Shown here one piece after another: positions 34,011 to 47,080 of a stretch of 64,000 nt of DNA. Location of the stretch: contig CM062816.1 of assembly GCA_031772625.1 (NCBI GenBank), forward strand, positions 1,668,435,385 through 1,668,499,384, given 5' to 3'. The notes below the pieces were generated by a model, which saw only the letters and a program-made list of their open reading frames with translations, did not search any database and was not told the origin of the DNA. The translations under genes were made by a program, and so were the position numbers. Position 1 is the stretch's first letter; each line of letters starts with the position of its first letter. Source of the DNA: Pinus tabuliformis. Taxonomy: Eukaryota; Streptophyta; Pinopsida; Pinales; Pinaceae.

Positions 34011-35370
34011 TGTAACATCCCTAGTGAAAATTCCATGTAAAAATATATTAATACCACAGATGATGGGACACGTATTCCAAGATGAATGGTGGGCAAGACA
34101 TCCTAGGGGGTGTTCATTTGGTTGTTTATGGCTAAGGAAATTGGTAAAGGCAATGGCTAAGGAATTAAAGAGGCAAAGAGGTATTTTGGCACATTTATTT
34201 ATGAAAATAATGGAAATTAGGAGAAAAGGAAGGTGAAAGGTCACAGGTTGCACGTGAGGAGGAAAATGAAGGAAACTAATGGAAAATGAAGAAAATAGAG
34301 GCCTCATTAATAAAAAGGCTTTTGAGCATCAGTGGGCAAGACATGATCAGCTTAGATTTGGAGCTCTCTCATTATTATCTCTCTCTCATACTCTTGGACA
34401 CTTGGAGTTTTTTGGGAGCACTTTGGCATTGGAGCAAGAAAGGAAAAGAAGGCAAGAGGATGCAAGGATCAAGTAGGGAAAGGCAGGATCAAGCGACTAT
34501 AGGCTTCATTGCAGGTATCAACTTGCATGTGTATTTTCCTTGCTAGATTTGGCATGCATGGGATTGCATGTGTTTCTTTTCTACCATGGCATGGGTTTTT
34601 CCAGGTGTGACAATATTTTCAGCTTAGCCTTGCCATTTCCTGATAGCTTTGATGAGATAGGTTCTCTCATGCATTTTGTGGGGGATGGCCGGATTGGATT
34701 TGAAGCTGAGTGGGGTGCATCTCCGAATTGACAAACACATGGTGGTAGTGGTCCCTGAACCAGACTAAGGATGCACGAAGCCACTAACCTAGTAACCCCT
34801 GAACTAGACTATGGGTTTCGGTAAATCCAGATTGTGTGCCTCGGTGGGCCTAGGAATCCTTGCCAGTGAATGGTGGGATATACGGTAAAGCTAAGAGGTG
34901 TATTTTCTCTCCGTTGGGCCTAGTGATTCCGGGATGGAATGCACAGTAAAGCCTGGAGAGTATGTCTCGGTGTAGGGCCTAGTGATCCCTGGATCAGACT
35001 GTGGATGCACGGTAAAGCCTGAGAGACTAGGAGGCACTCAAATTCCTCACGGTGTAGGCGGAGAACTCTGGTGGCATCCACATTGATTGGTGTTTTTTTT
35101 ATGTGTTCTATGAGTCCCACATTCATGCTTGGAATATGGCATGGGGGTGATTGGCTGAAGAGAGACTTGGCTCAGCCAATCTATGGTCGGGTGGAACGTG
35201 GTAGTCCCATCACCGGTTGGTTCATTGCATTATTAATGAAAAGAATTCATTCCCTTGATTTCCATGTGAAAATGTAATGATGTATATATGGATTTTGATG
35301 GCTGATATTTTTATTGTATTTATGTTCCTATTATGTTTTTATATGCACATTTACCCTGGAGGGTGTTACA
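34011..35370 (+). repeat. G1 3' LTR (1360 bp), uninterrupted
   Basis: TGTAACATCC...GGGTGTTACA. It matches 20041-21235 joined to 27391-27549 and 61529-62887. Followed by the target duplicate ACACC (35371-35375). Confidence 0.93.
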
Positions 35371-35375
35371 ACACC

Positions 35376-35700
35376 TCCCTATATATTTTTGGCAATTCAA
35401 TGCTAATCATAAACTGGGGAGAAAGGGACCAAAGATGTCAAATCAGATTATTATACCACTGCTAGAAGAAGTTATTTGACTCAAAGATTCTTTTGACAAC
35501 TATTCTATTTGTCATGTTTATAGGGAACACAACTTGCTAGCAGATAACTTATATAAGGTGTTCAAATGGCACTATGAAATTGGGTCATCAAGGAATTCAA
35601 TGATCATGTACATTATGGGTTCTATCATAGTCCCTTCATAGAAGGGGGGGCCACAAGCATTGAAAAATCAAAGCTGAAGCTAGCATTTTGTCCATGGTAT
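35376..35700 (+). mobile_element. LINE, right part (end of RNase H)
   Basis: Continues the LINE split by G1: FGNSMLIINW (the family has FGDSxxVIxW; Asn replaces the catalytic Asp), then LLEEVI, HVYREHNLLADNL and WHYEIGSSR in broken frames. Typical C-terminal end of plant LINE RNase H. Confidence 0.8.
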
Positions 35701-36119
35701 GAAAGTACTATGTGGGTTGTCAAGTTGGATAAATGACTTCCTTAGTATTAATTGGGTGCAGTAAAATGTAGTTTTGTAGAAACATAAATTTAATGCTACT
35801 CACAAAGAAAATATAATTGCAAAACTTATGTATTTATGTGCAATAGATGATATAGACGTAGTTTTATTCATCCTCTTAATATAGATGTGTTTTTTGAGTT
35901 TTGTCAATGAACGGTCTCGATGGTCGAAACTCAAAAGGTTTTAAGCCCATTGTATAAGACCTCATCGCGTTCGATTTTGGAATTAAGTCCCGTGCATTTT
36001 CCAACGCGATTACCATTAGATCTGACTCCTTCAAGCAGACAATCATGATTAACTGAGCTATTAACCCAGTTTTATAAATTTTCGTGTCCGTTTTTATAAT
36101 TAAACTTCAACACTTGTTA
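35701..36119. other. Unassigned sequence
   Basis: No open frame or recognisable repeat boundary. The presumed LINE 3'UTR ends somewhere in the first 150 bases; no poly-A tail is visible. Confidence 0.4.
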
Positions 36120-36915
36120 CCACGCGATGACCATTAGATATGTTGGATCTGCTGGGTCTGTCCGATCGGACGGCTATGATGGTTCTTCCAGGTTCTCATG
36201 ATTTTTGTCAGGGTTCTCTCGTTCCGCCAATATTATCCGTCGATCTAGATGATCCGACGGTGTCGCTGCGTTACTCAATCGACTCCAGTTTCGATTAAAA
36301 CTCTTCTTTGTTCGCTTATCGGTGGAATTATGTTATAACAGAGGTCTATCTTTGTTGTACTTATTTAAGGTTCATAGGAACTTTGTCCTTTACACTCGCA
36401 CACGCATAATTCACAACTTACAGTAAAGAACAATACTTAAACCGTACACAGACACACAAAACTCAGATAACACGCAAATGTACAATAACACATATATTTC
36501 CATTATATACATAGTTCGATTACAGGCTAAGGCCTCACAGCCCGAACCACAAATTACCTTGCGACTACATTGTATCCTCTCTTCTTCTATTTCACACAAC
36601 ACAAACTCTCTTATATAGGAAATTACAAAGGGAGGGATCGTTTACGATCCATGAGTTTCTCCCACAATCGCTCAATCAAATCCCCTAAATCTCTCTATGG
36701 CAGATAATTACATTAAATCAAGCCTTATCAATTCCATCAATTTAGCTCTGTTTAAACAGAATTTGCCCCGGTTTACAATGATTGTCCACGTTTCCTCTTT
36801 CGTAGCTTTGAATTTGAATTTTGATTAAGGGTGGTCAGATGCTTCTACATCAAATCCATAAGCACAGTGTACTGCGTAATACATATCGATAGTTAGTGCA
36901 TATTCAACATTGACA
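36120..36915 (-). repeat. LTR-like sequence, minus strand
   Basis: On the minus strand, the purine tract CGAAATGAGGGAGAT (complement of 36916-36930) is followed by TGTCAATGTTGAATATG, the arrangement of a polypurine tract and LTR start in Copia elements. A CTATATAAGAGAG TATA-like box lies 300 bases downstream (complement of 36606-36618). The other end is not fixed; about 36120 is a guess. No second copy is in the window. Confidence 0.4.
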
Positions 36916-39330
36916 ATCTCCCTCATTTCGATGCAATTGCACTTTCATTTCGGTGAGTTTTCTCAATTGTCGCTCTGCACACCCTTGTTTTCTCAATTGT
37001 CGCTTTCACATTCGCAACTATTGTTTTTTCTTGAATTCACTTTGATAAGTGTAATTTTCATGTTATTATTCTCCTAAAAAAAAAAAACACCTCTTGCCTA
37101 TGGTTGGTCAACAAAGGAATGTTGGCACATGCCTTATGCTATAAATACCTTCCTTATCACCTTGACCTTCCCGATCTACCCTTTCTATATTATTAAATCC
37201 CTTGTCCATAGGTACATATGAAGCCCAAAGAGAATTATAAAGAAGTTTGAAAACCATGGGACATTCCCTCTCACCAACAAAAGGACCTAATTTGACATCC
37301 ATCTGTAAATTCCAACCATGCTCATGAAATCTAGCCAAGAGACTAAGAACAATAACTTCATGCTTGGTTATCCTGAAGGCTCCACATACCATGGGGGGGC
37401 CTTTGAAATATTAACTCCTTTAAGAGGATCCTCCCAAAAATCCACAGGCTCCTCCAAATAATCCACTCGAAACTACATCCTCAAATTTGCATCCCTCCAT
37501 GAACCAATGAAGAACTATCACATCCAAATCAATACAAAATTCATGCACATAATTATTTACACACTACATAATTTTTTAAACAAAATACTAAGGTATAAAT
37601 AATTAGATATAAAGTTTATCTTTTATTATTTTTAAATAAAATATTATTTTCACTTTTTAGGTTAACAAATATAACATAAATTACCCAAGAGATGTATAAT
37701 AGTTGGTGACAATGTGTTTTGTGAAGTGACTCCTTGTGTGAAGGTTGTCAATTCAAAAACTTTTTGGTACAAAAAATACAAACATGTTAAGGGTTGTTGC
37801 GACCCAGGCCAAGTGCGATCCCCAAGTGATTTTGACAACTTAACTGCCTCTAGTTGTGGTTTCTTAGCAAAAGGATAGTCCCGCAAGTCACAAAAACACT
37901 ACCAAACGAAAAAAAATAAATATAACATAAATGGAAATATTGATGAATTACACATCTTGGGGAACTCTTCAGGATGGTACTTGGAGTAGCCAAAGACTAG
38001 TTCCGCAAGTCACAAACAAACTAACAAACAAACAAAATTTATAACATAAATTGAAATATTAACTAATTACACATTCCAATGAACTCTTTAGGATGACACC
38101 CAAAGTAAGTAGGTTGTAGCTTTTGACAACCTAAGCTAGTGGGAAATTGAATGAGGCTCAATAATCCACAAAAGAAACTATCCTAAATAATTACCCCATA
38201 ATCTTTTACTTGTAATTTAAAGTACTCAGTTTTTTACACAATGGGAAAACTTATCATAACTCAGTTGCCAAACCAGTAATGAGGATAACCATCTCTAGTC
38301 ACTCTCTGTGAATGCAAGTTGACTCATCACAGTTATTCAAGGAAAACCATGCTTCTTGGAATAACTTGTTGGTGGTCCGTAAGGAGGAAGGGTTTCACCC
38401 CTGCGAGATGCTAATAGATCTTGGGTCATTAACATGTTTCCTTACATTTAAAAAAGACAAATTCTTAGCCAAATAAAAATAATTTCAAAGTACTCATGCA
38501 TTTTACTTATAATTCAAAGAAATCAATTACCCAAACTAATCCTCTATATAATTTTAATATAAATGTTTTTTCTTTCATTTCACATTTAACCCTAATATTT
38601 TCTATTTCTAATTAATTAATATTCTAATTTAAATGACATATTTGAAACTTAGAAAAATGAGACAATTGGAAATTTGTGCAAATGTAAATCTTAAGGTGTT
38701 GTATACAATATTTCTTATTTGTTTTATGTGTACGTTAAATATGCACCATTATAACTTATTACTCTGTGATTTTGGTAGAGTTTTTATTTTTTTCCATCTT
38801 TGTAAATTAAAGATTTATTTTTTAAATAACAAAATGTGTTTGTAAGGTTGAAAACAAACCATAATAAAAATAAAAATTATAATAAATATAAAATTATTAA
38901 TTATTTTAAATCATTTTTATTATTTTAAAATTTCTAACATTTATTTTAAAAAAATATACATAATTTTTTTTTTTTTTTTTATATATCCCATATTAAAACA
39001 AAGATTCACAATGAATTTTTCTAAATAAAACTATTTTAAGTCACCAAACTTTATATTTAGCCACCTTGATCAATGAGTTACACGGTTAAAGAAAAATGAT
39101 GTCAAAGACTTTTTCAATATATAAACCTTCATTGTGAGAAGATCACTTCATAAGATGACATATAAAAGCTCCACTGAAAGTAATGAGGTATTTTAGATGT
39201 AAATTAATATTTTATAAATGATAATTTCAAACCGTTTTTTTTTTTTTTTTTTTTTATAATTTTTTTAAGAGGTGTTTTATTTTTTTATTTTTATTTTTTT
39301 ATAATTTTTTTTAAGAGGTGTTTTATTATT
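36916..39330. other. AT-rich intergenic DNA with small duplications
   Basis: A minus-strand open frame at 37108-37392 has gene-like composition but no motif I recognise. A roughly 115-base direct duplication is seen at about 37875-37980 and 37993-38100 (shared CCGCAAGTCACAAA, TATAACATAAAT and TTACACAT words). Poly-T runs at 38967-38981 and 39235-39255. Otherwise nothing. Confidence 0.5.
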
Positions 39331-39339
39331 TAGTGTAAA

Positions 39340-39535
39340 AGATATAGCAGTGTCTATAAATAAATATAAGCATTTAAATATTGATTTAATATGGGATAAA
39401 TTTTATAGTATTTACAAAATGAATTATTAGATTAATAAATAATAATAAAAAGATAGTATTGGTTCAATTAAAAAAGTAATGAAAATAAAAATGATTTAAT
39501 TAATTTGTTATATTGTAATTTTGTTTTTAAATAAT
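39340..39535. repeat. Dispersed repeat, copy 1 (copy 2 at 41930-42120)
   Basis: Shared with 41930-42120: TATAAGCATTTAAATAT against TATAAACACTTAAATAT, and ATTTGTTATATTGTAATTTT near the end. Degenerate direct copies about 2.6 kb apart. Confidence 0.65.
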
Positions 39536-40194
39536 GAGTACATTTTATTAAGTTTGTACTTGAATGTGGCAAATATTCAGGGGATTTACATTTCAACTAT
39601 ATCAATGGGTATCAATTATTACATTTGCAGACTATCTAGCCATGCCTAGTTGTCATTACTAACAACAAAAAGTAGCAATACTCTTGTTATTCTACTAGTG
39701 TAAACACCACAAAACTGTGACAAAAGGGAAATGCGGTAGAAACTAGTCATTACAATTGTAGATTAGATTTTAGGATCAGTAAGGCAGTTTAAGTCAAATG
39801 CCAAGCTCGTTGTTTCTGTTGGGGTGTTTGGCTTGGCCATCTGCAGCTGGAGGTCCTCTATCATACTTCTCAATGCCCCAACCTCATCTATTTACTTCGA
39901 TTTTCTATGGTGTCTAAATTCTCGCATGCCAAATCACTGATGCAACAATACCTGCAAGTCATACATTTCCACTCTCAATTTGGCATGCTCTCTGTTGCAT
40001 TGTTCGCAGACAAAGGGGACTAGGGATGCAAAATTAGGATAAGCCCTTTCTATAGCCAAATTTTTGAAGTTTCTTCTCACCACCCAACCTAAGCGTGCTT
40101 TTCGATGATCCTAGGAACTGGTAGCTATGGAGAAAGAACGTCGTAGAGAAGAGACAGAAAAGAGAAGGAAGAGACTAGGGGTCTTAATTGATCC

Positions 40195-40660
40195 CCTAAC
40201 AGAGTTGGAGGAATTCTCTTCACTCGTCAGGATTCTCTTCATAGAGCCAATTTTCCTGAAGAGGGAGGCATCACCTAGTCCAAACAGGAGAATCACACTA
40301 GACTCAGATGCACCCACCTTCACCACAAAGAAATTAAAAGCCATACCCTTACTACCTTTCGGCCAGACTTGTCGATAACCAACATAAGGGAGAAATTTAA
40401 ATGGCCCCAAGGTGATTTAAAGTCTGTGAAATTTACTTCAACCATTGAAATTCCCTTCACTAAGCCAATTTTTCTTAAAGGGGAGGCACAACCTAGAACA
40501 AATAGAGGAGTCTCCCTAAGCTAATACACATCCACCTTCACCCTAGAGAGATTAAAAATCCATATCCTTACTAACTTCTAGTCGAACCTGTCAACAACCA
40601 ACATAATGGAAAAAATTAAACAACCCTAAGTGATTTATAGAATTTAGCTCGCTGATACCT
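40195..40660. repeat. Degenerate direct duplication, ~240-bp period
   Basis: Copies at about 40195-40410 and 40435-40660 share TTCCCTTCACT, AGCCAATTTT, GAGGCA, CACCTTCACC and AACCAACATAA words in the same order. The minus-strand frame 40111-40410 (with LPYVGYRQVWPKG) is protein-like and may be a LINE ORF1 relic; the plus-strand frame opposite it is a shadow. Confidence 0.55.
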
Positions 40661-41757
40661 CGTGTAGAGATGAAATATGGAATATGAGCTGTCAGGATTC
40701 CAAGATGCCTCCATCGTCATCCTGGTGATGGAAGGGACTCCTTCCGCGCGCAGCCTGAACCTCAATCGATTAAGCGGTCTAATCTTTTCCAGAGGGAGAA
40801 AATGTAGCTCATCGGTTGAGAGAATTCACATGAGGAGCAATTGATGTCGCCTGGGATGAGCCTTGATCAGTGATGAAGGCACGAATTTTCCCACACTTAC
40901 ATGTAGATTCAACCAGATGAATGTCACGTGGGAACGACTAAGAACGCCCCGCATCATGATGAAAAGGGAGGGGATGATCATGTGCTTGGGTGGAGAGGTA
41001 TTATGTTTTGATGTTGATGAATTGCAGAGTGGAGAGATGGAGGGGTAAGAGGAGTTCATGGGGGGGATAGGGGTAATGTTATTATGATTCCTTTTGGGAA
41101 TGGAAATAGAAAGGGAATTTTAAATGAGAGCAAATTTCATGATAACCATTAGGGGATAGGGGAGAAACCCTCAACACCATTAATTTTTGTTTTACCTTCT
41201 TTCATTTGGCAAGCCTTGTTTACTAGAAGATCGACCTTCTAATTTATGTTCATTAGGATATGAAATGACTGAGAGCTAGCGAATGAGAGGAGGATACCTT
41301 GGGCTCATTGAAGCATCTAATTTAACTTGTTATCCTGAGTGATGGAGCTTGCTCGTAGATGCCTTATGACAAGAAAAGAGTCTCCTAGGATTAAGAAGTC
41401 TCTAATTCCCCTCTTCTGGGATAAGAGGAGCCCCGTGTAGAGACCATATACCTCTAATTGATTATTGGACTTTCTTCCTAATATCCAAGCATACTTGTTG
41501 ACTATTATTTCTTTGGGATTTCAGAGAATCCCCCCCCTTTTGCTACCCTTTATTAATAAAATTACAAACAATTTGTTTTTAGGAAAAAATATAATATGCA
41601 TATGACATTAACCTAGATTTAAATAATAATGATTTAAGTAACACGTGGATGTATAACATATGTCACAAAATAATAATAATAATAATAATTATTGAAATTG
41701 AAATAATAAAACAATAATAGTAATATAAGTTTAGTTAAAATTAAAAAATTATCGGTA

Positions 41758-41911
41758 AACTAGATTAGATCCATCTTAACCTTAGATCTATTAAGCACTT
41801 AGAGGGGTCATTGCCTTGAGAGGTGGTTATCACTAACTAGATTAGATCCATATTAACCCTGGATCTATTAAGCACTTAAAGGGGTCATTGCATCGAGAGG
41901 TGCTCTCCAAC
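41758..41911. repeat. Two-copy 77-bp tandem repeat
   Basis: Copies start at 41758 and 41835 with AACTAGATTAGATCCAT and contain GGATCTATTAAGCACTTA (or TAGATC) and GGGGTCATTGC. Confidence 0.85.
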
Positions 41912-43234
41912 TCAGTATGAGGGAGATGTTGTAGTGTCTCTAAATGAGTATAAACACTTAAATATCAGTGTAACATGGGAGAGATGTTATAGTATTTGTG
42001 AAATGAACCATCAGATGAAATAATAATACTAATAATGACTCAGTGAGAAAAGTAATAAAAAATAAAAAATTGATTCCATTTAATTTGTTATATTGTAATT
42101 TTGTTTTTAATAATAAAAATTACATATATATATATTTTTAAATCATCATGTGCATATGATATTAAAATAAATTAAAATAATAATGATTTATATAGGCATT
42201 CAAAAAGACATTTACGTTTTGAGAGATTTGATCCCTCTCGATAATTGGTAGATCTGGAATTCTATACTGTTATTTTGCAAATCATATATTTTAAATGCTT
42301 TATGTTTTAAATTGTTTATAGTTAAGTCTTTATCTAAAATTTAATTAAAGATTTAAATAAATTGTTCTAATTTTAAATATCAATTGTTGAAATAGCACAA
42401 TCCAAATATAGTAGGGGCTTTAGGAAAAGTTAAACTCATTTTTGATAAAAATTACAAATTTAACAACAAAAAGTTACAATTTCATCTATTTTTCTAAATT
42501 CTTGTGATGATTGCTAAATAAAGATAAAATTGTAAAATGTTTAGACTTATCAATAAATGACCCTGATAAATCTATGATATGTCATTACATGTTTATAAAT
42601 GAAGCAAGTTAATACATGGACAAGCTCAACTCTTTTCGAGTAGATGTTTTTCCTCAAATCTAATAAGAACTTTGTTTAAAAGAGTATGAGTTCCATTTAA
42701 TTAATAAAAGCTTTGACCATAGTCCATACAAGGACAACTTAGATCATTAAAATTTCCATAAAAGGAGTGGATCAAAGTGGAAATTTACTTTATTGAAAAA
42801 GATATGTTCATCGAAAAAGTTAAATTTATTCATTTATTAACTCATTTCTTTATAAATACCTCAGAATTGATGGCTTTAAATGTTGTAGGTGTAATCATAG
42901 TGGCATTAAATAAATGTCAATTGGGATCATCTAGAGTGGTTTGGGGGTGATTGTTATCCTTCCCAACAAATTTCAATTCCAAGAAGTAACAAGTTAAGCT
43001 CATATTTTCAAGCCTCATTGTTGAATGATCTTGAGCTTTATGGAATGTATTATTCTTACCCAAAAATCGCAAATAAATAACATTAAATGCTTAATTAATT
43101 AAGTTTAGATTGAGTAATTATAAAATGAAATGTTATTCAATTAATCAAATTTCCATTTTCATTCTCATTCTCATAAATAAAATATATAATTATAAAAACT
43201 TTCGACTTTAATATAAAAAATATAAATATAAATT

Positions 43235-43270
<36 letters not shown>

Positions 43271-44559
43271 TATTAATTCAATATTAGATTTGGGGAAACC
43301 CTTTTGGAATCTAATTTGATCCCACTCTTGAATAAACCTTTCGAATCCAATTTAAGACCACACTTGGACCCACTTGCAACCATAAGTACTTGATCTAAAT
43401 AATTTTTATATATTCAGATCTTTGTTTTCATCGATTTTGCATAATTACTTGATATCAATTTTTAAAGCAATAATCACTTGATATCAAATTTTTAAAGCAA
43501 TAATCACTTGATATCAATTTTTGAAAATGTTAGTGAAGTGTTTATCTCAGAATATTATGATATTTGTTCAAATGGCCATTCACACAAAATATCGAAAGTG
43601 ATGCTTTGAAGCATCCAATAAAGATACCATTTAACAACCATGTCTTTATTGTAATTTCAAGGCATTTCTATAAGTCTTTGCACTAACAACAATGTGGAAT
43701 GATGTAGTCTTCAGTGCTCGCTGGATGGATTTGTCAGTGTGCTGTTATTTTCAAAGAAATCATAAGTGTTAGTTGACTTCCGAAGGGTGGACATTATCTT
43801 AATATTTTAGAAAAAGTGACTTTTGCGTATTATAAAAATGTGATGTCACTTATGTTATGTGATGTTAGCTTTTATTTTGGTTTTTTCCTATATTTTTAAT
43901 AAAATTTAAAATTAAATTAATCGTTTATAATTAAAAGTAATAAATTAATTAATTTTTTGCTATTAATTTTATAAGGTTATTATAGAAAAGGTGTTTTAGG
44001 AATACAATTTAAAAGTGAAATAAAAAAAAATATGTATATTGATGGAAGATCATTATAATTATATGATTATTTAGCAAATTATATAAGCTTAATATTTAAA
44101 ATTTTATAATATAAAGAAAACAAGTTTTATTATAATATTAAAATTGGTTTTTCCAGAAGATGTTAGTCGTAGTTATCTTAGCTAGGGTTTCTTTAAGAAA
44201 TTGAGGATCGAAGATCAAATGGTTGCATAGGGTTTTACTCATCTATGAGAGATTCCAAGGGCTTGGGACCTTTTTAAATGACTAGGGTTAGAGTTGAAAA
44301 TGTTTATCATTATAAGGTGGTGGTCAAGACCTCACATGATTGCGTGTATTCCATACCTATCTATTAGCGTGATGGTGTGGCTTAATATCACTTCTATGAT
44401 AATTTTAGATGCATATTGAGAGGGGCTTAGTGGATCCCCACCCACAATGAAAGGGGGGCATCCCGTTGATACAGCAGGTGCTAGAGGTTTTCCATCTCCA
44501 CACATATCTTTTTCTTTAGAATTAGTTTCTGCAAGGATGGATCGATAAGCATTAGAGTG

Positions 44560-47080
44560 TCCTCATACCATTAAAATATTTGAGATGGATAAATTAAAAT
44601 TAACATCATTGCATGTTTACCAAATCCAAAAAAGAACTTTAACTCTAATAAGCATCTAAGCAAAGTGAAACTCAATGGCCCAAGGTAATTGGTCACTTAA
44701 TAAGGCAATGATATAGGTGAAAAAGGTAAGAAGGCATTGTTGACATAACGACTTGACCCATGCTCAAACAAACTTGCTTTTTATCAGCTTAATTTTCTCC
44801 TTACAGCCAATGTTCATGAGCCTTCATACTGATGATCTTTTTGATGGTGCCCGAACCTTATTTTTAACTATTTTTATTGCATCTTCTCTAGGATAGAGTG
44901 GTAATAAAGGCAAATAAACTTGTCTTCACTGGGAACTTTTTTTATCCTACCAAAAACCTCCTTCATTGCATTGTTATGTCCCAACAATGATGGTTGGGCT
45001 TCTAGAGTTTTTCTTTCCCTATATGATCAGATTAGAGGATCATGGATTTGAGTTGCTTTGGGTGAAATATTAGAGAAGCTTCCTAACTTCTCTACATCCA
45101 AAGTATCCAAGTTCATCTTCTCAAAGAAGCCTCTAAGCCTATTTATATTAGTGATTCTAAAGGTTCGGGTTAGGGAGTCTTGAGTAAGTAATGGTGAAAT
45201 TTTGAATCTTGAGAGAGCAATATTCTTTCATACCTAAGATCTTGTGCTTATGTGGTTGAGATTCCTACACCTAGAGGAGGAGGTCATGCTGCTGGTTTGA
45301 GAGGAAGTCTCATTTGTTGGAAGGTATACATTTGATGCACTTTAATTTTGGATTAATAGATATATGTTCCTTTCCTATATCCATGTTTTGGGTATGTTCT
45401 ATTCTTGCATATGTTAGTTTAAGCTAATAGACCCTTTGTGGAAAGGCCATTGTTTGCTTTTTTGGATGCGTTGTGTGTAGGGTCTTGTTTTGTTACCGAT
45501 GGAATGATATCTTCAAGTGTAAGCGCGCTTCCTTTGCATCAGACCCAAGAGACTCCACCGACTTGCAAGGATATTGGGTTTTAGCTGATGATCCTCATCT
45601 TATCATGTACAAATGTTGAATGTATTTGTTTCTATAGCAAATGATTGGGGCTTAACTCTTTTATCTTGTCCATGATCACACAAAAATTTGGGTAGATCAT
45701 TCTTTGATCTATTGGGTTAAAAGTCGCCTACTTGCTTAGGCCAAAATTTCCCGTAACATTGGCTAGAGGGAAAAACTAGAAAAGATGCTTGATGGTCTCA
45801 TCTTGCCCATGTTATGAATCATGTGGGCTTTACAAACATAGGTATGGCAATCTATTATCCACCTAGAGATCCTCTATTGCTAAACACCATGCAAAGGATA
45901 TTTTTTTGTATTTTAACACTACTTTCTAAATGCTCTGATATTTGAATAAACGAGTCTTTTGTTGAGATTTCAAGTGCCACACTTCATTCATCCAAACGTC
46001 AAGGGTTAGCTTGGTGCTTAACCACTTGTAGCCCATAGTCAAATTGTATTTCAGAAATCTTATGCATTTTTCCCACTTCTAATCATGCCACCAAATTCAA
46101 GGTTTTGGGAGGCCAAGTTTAAGAATAAGCTTACTTTGGGTGACACTTTCATTGCAATCTAGTATAAATTTATCTACAGTGGAAAAAAGATAAATTTTTC
46201 TTAAGATCAGCGGACAAGAGCCAATGTTTTGATAAACTATTAAGCATATCATTGGCATAATGGATTCCCTTTCTAAAAATGCTTAAGTTTGAGAGCTAAG
46301 AAGTCTTGGCTAGAGGCTTGAATTCAAACTTTACAAAATTCAACCACTAGAGATGATATTTATTGGTCATTCAAGAAAAGGACAACCTAAAAGGAAAGCT
46401 TCTTCTAAGGAAGACAACCTTCCACATGATTTGCAAAATAAAGTTACAATGGGAAATTTTAACATGAGATGCCATAAGTAAGAGGGTTTGAAACAACAAC
46501 ATTTTCCAAAAACATTTCCCATGTATAGATCCCTATTTGATTTAACATTTAAGAATAAAATTTCAAGATTCTATTCCATCAACAACTCGAACCACTAATT
46601 TGGCACACGGGGCTTGTGCTTATAGGTGGGATTTTATGATGCCAAAGCCACCAAATTCTCATGATGTGCAAAATTGTTCCTAATTAATTCTAGGAAATTC
46701 CTTTCTTTGTTAAATATTTCCCAAAGAAAGTTAATAAGAGCCTTCTCTAGCATTGAATAGGTTTCTTCAGAGGGGATTGAACATGAAAATCAATATGTGC
46801 GAATCATAGCAAGTACTCTAGTAAAAAAATGGATTTTTTTTTAAGGAGGTGTTTGCTAATCCACTCATATTTATTTCCACCCTAGATACCATAACCTCCA
46901 AGATGCGTTCAAGCTTGAAGTGGTGAATGGGATGGCCATTAATTTAAGAAAAACTAGTTGTATTAAATCTATGACCAGTGTTACAAGGCAAGGCAATCAA
47001 TCATAGGCCACTAGCCTATGTGTACCTCTTTGTCTTATCCTATATGTAACACTTTACCTTATCCTATTATATTCAACGCT
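44560..47080 (-). mobile_element. Decayed LINE copy 1, minus strand (C-terminal part)
   Basis: On the minus strand 46750-46350 reads in pieces like a LINE RT thumb region (LEKALINFLWEIFNKE, then FELLME) and matches the parallel stretch in copy 2 at 51180-50870. No catalytic box is present, so the copy is 5'-truncated. No intact frame. Confidence 0.55.

Larger units (their letters stand above)
20041..35370 (+). mobile_element. LTR retrotransposon G1, non-autonomous, with nested insertions
   Basis: Bounded by TGTAAC...GTTACA LTRs and the duplicated site ACACC, inserted into a LINE. The 5' LTR (1354 bases) is split into 20041-21235 and 27391-27549 by element F; the 3' LTR is 34011-35370 (1360 bases). 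A primer binding site for initiator tRNA-Met (27552-27570) and a polypurine tract (33998-34009) sit in the expected places. The interior (27550-34010) holds a tandem-repeat leader, non-coding DNA and fragments of another Gypsy element (LTR 30041-30955 and gag). It has no protease, reverse transcriptase or integrase. G1 therefore looks like a large non-autonomous (LARD-like) element that would need enzymes in trans. A second copy of its 5' LTR lies at 61529-62887. Confidence 0.92.
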
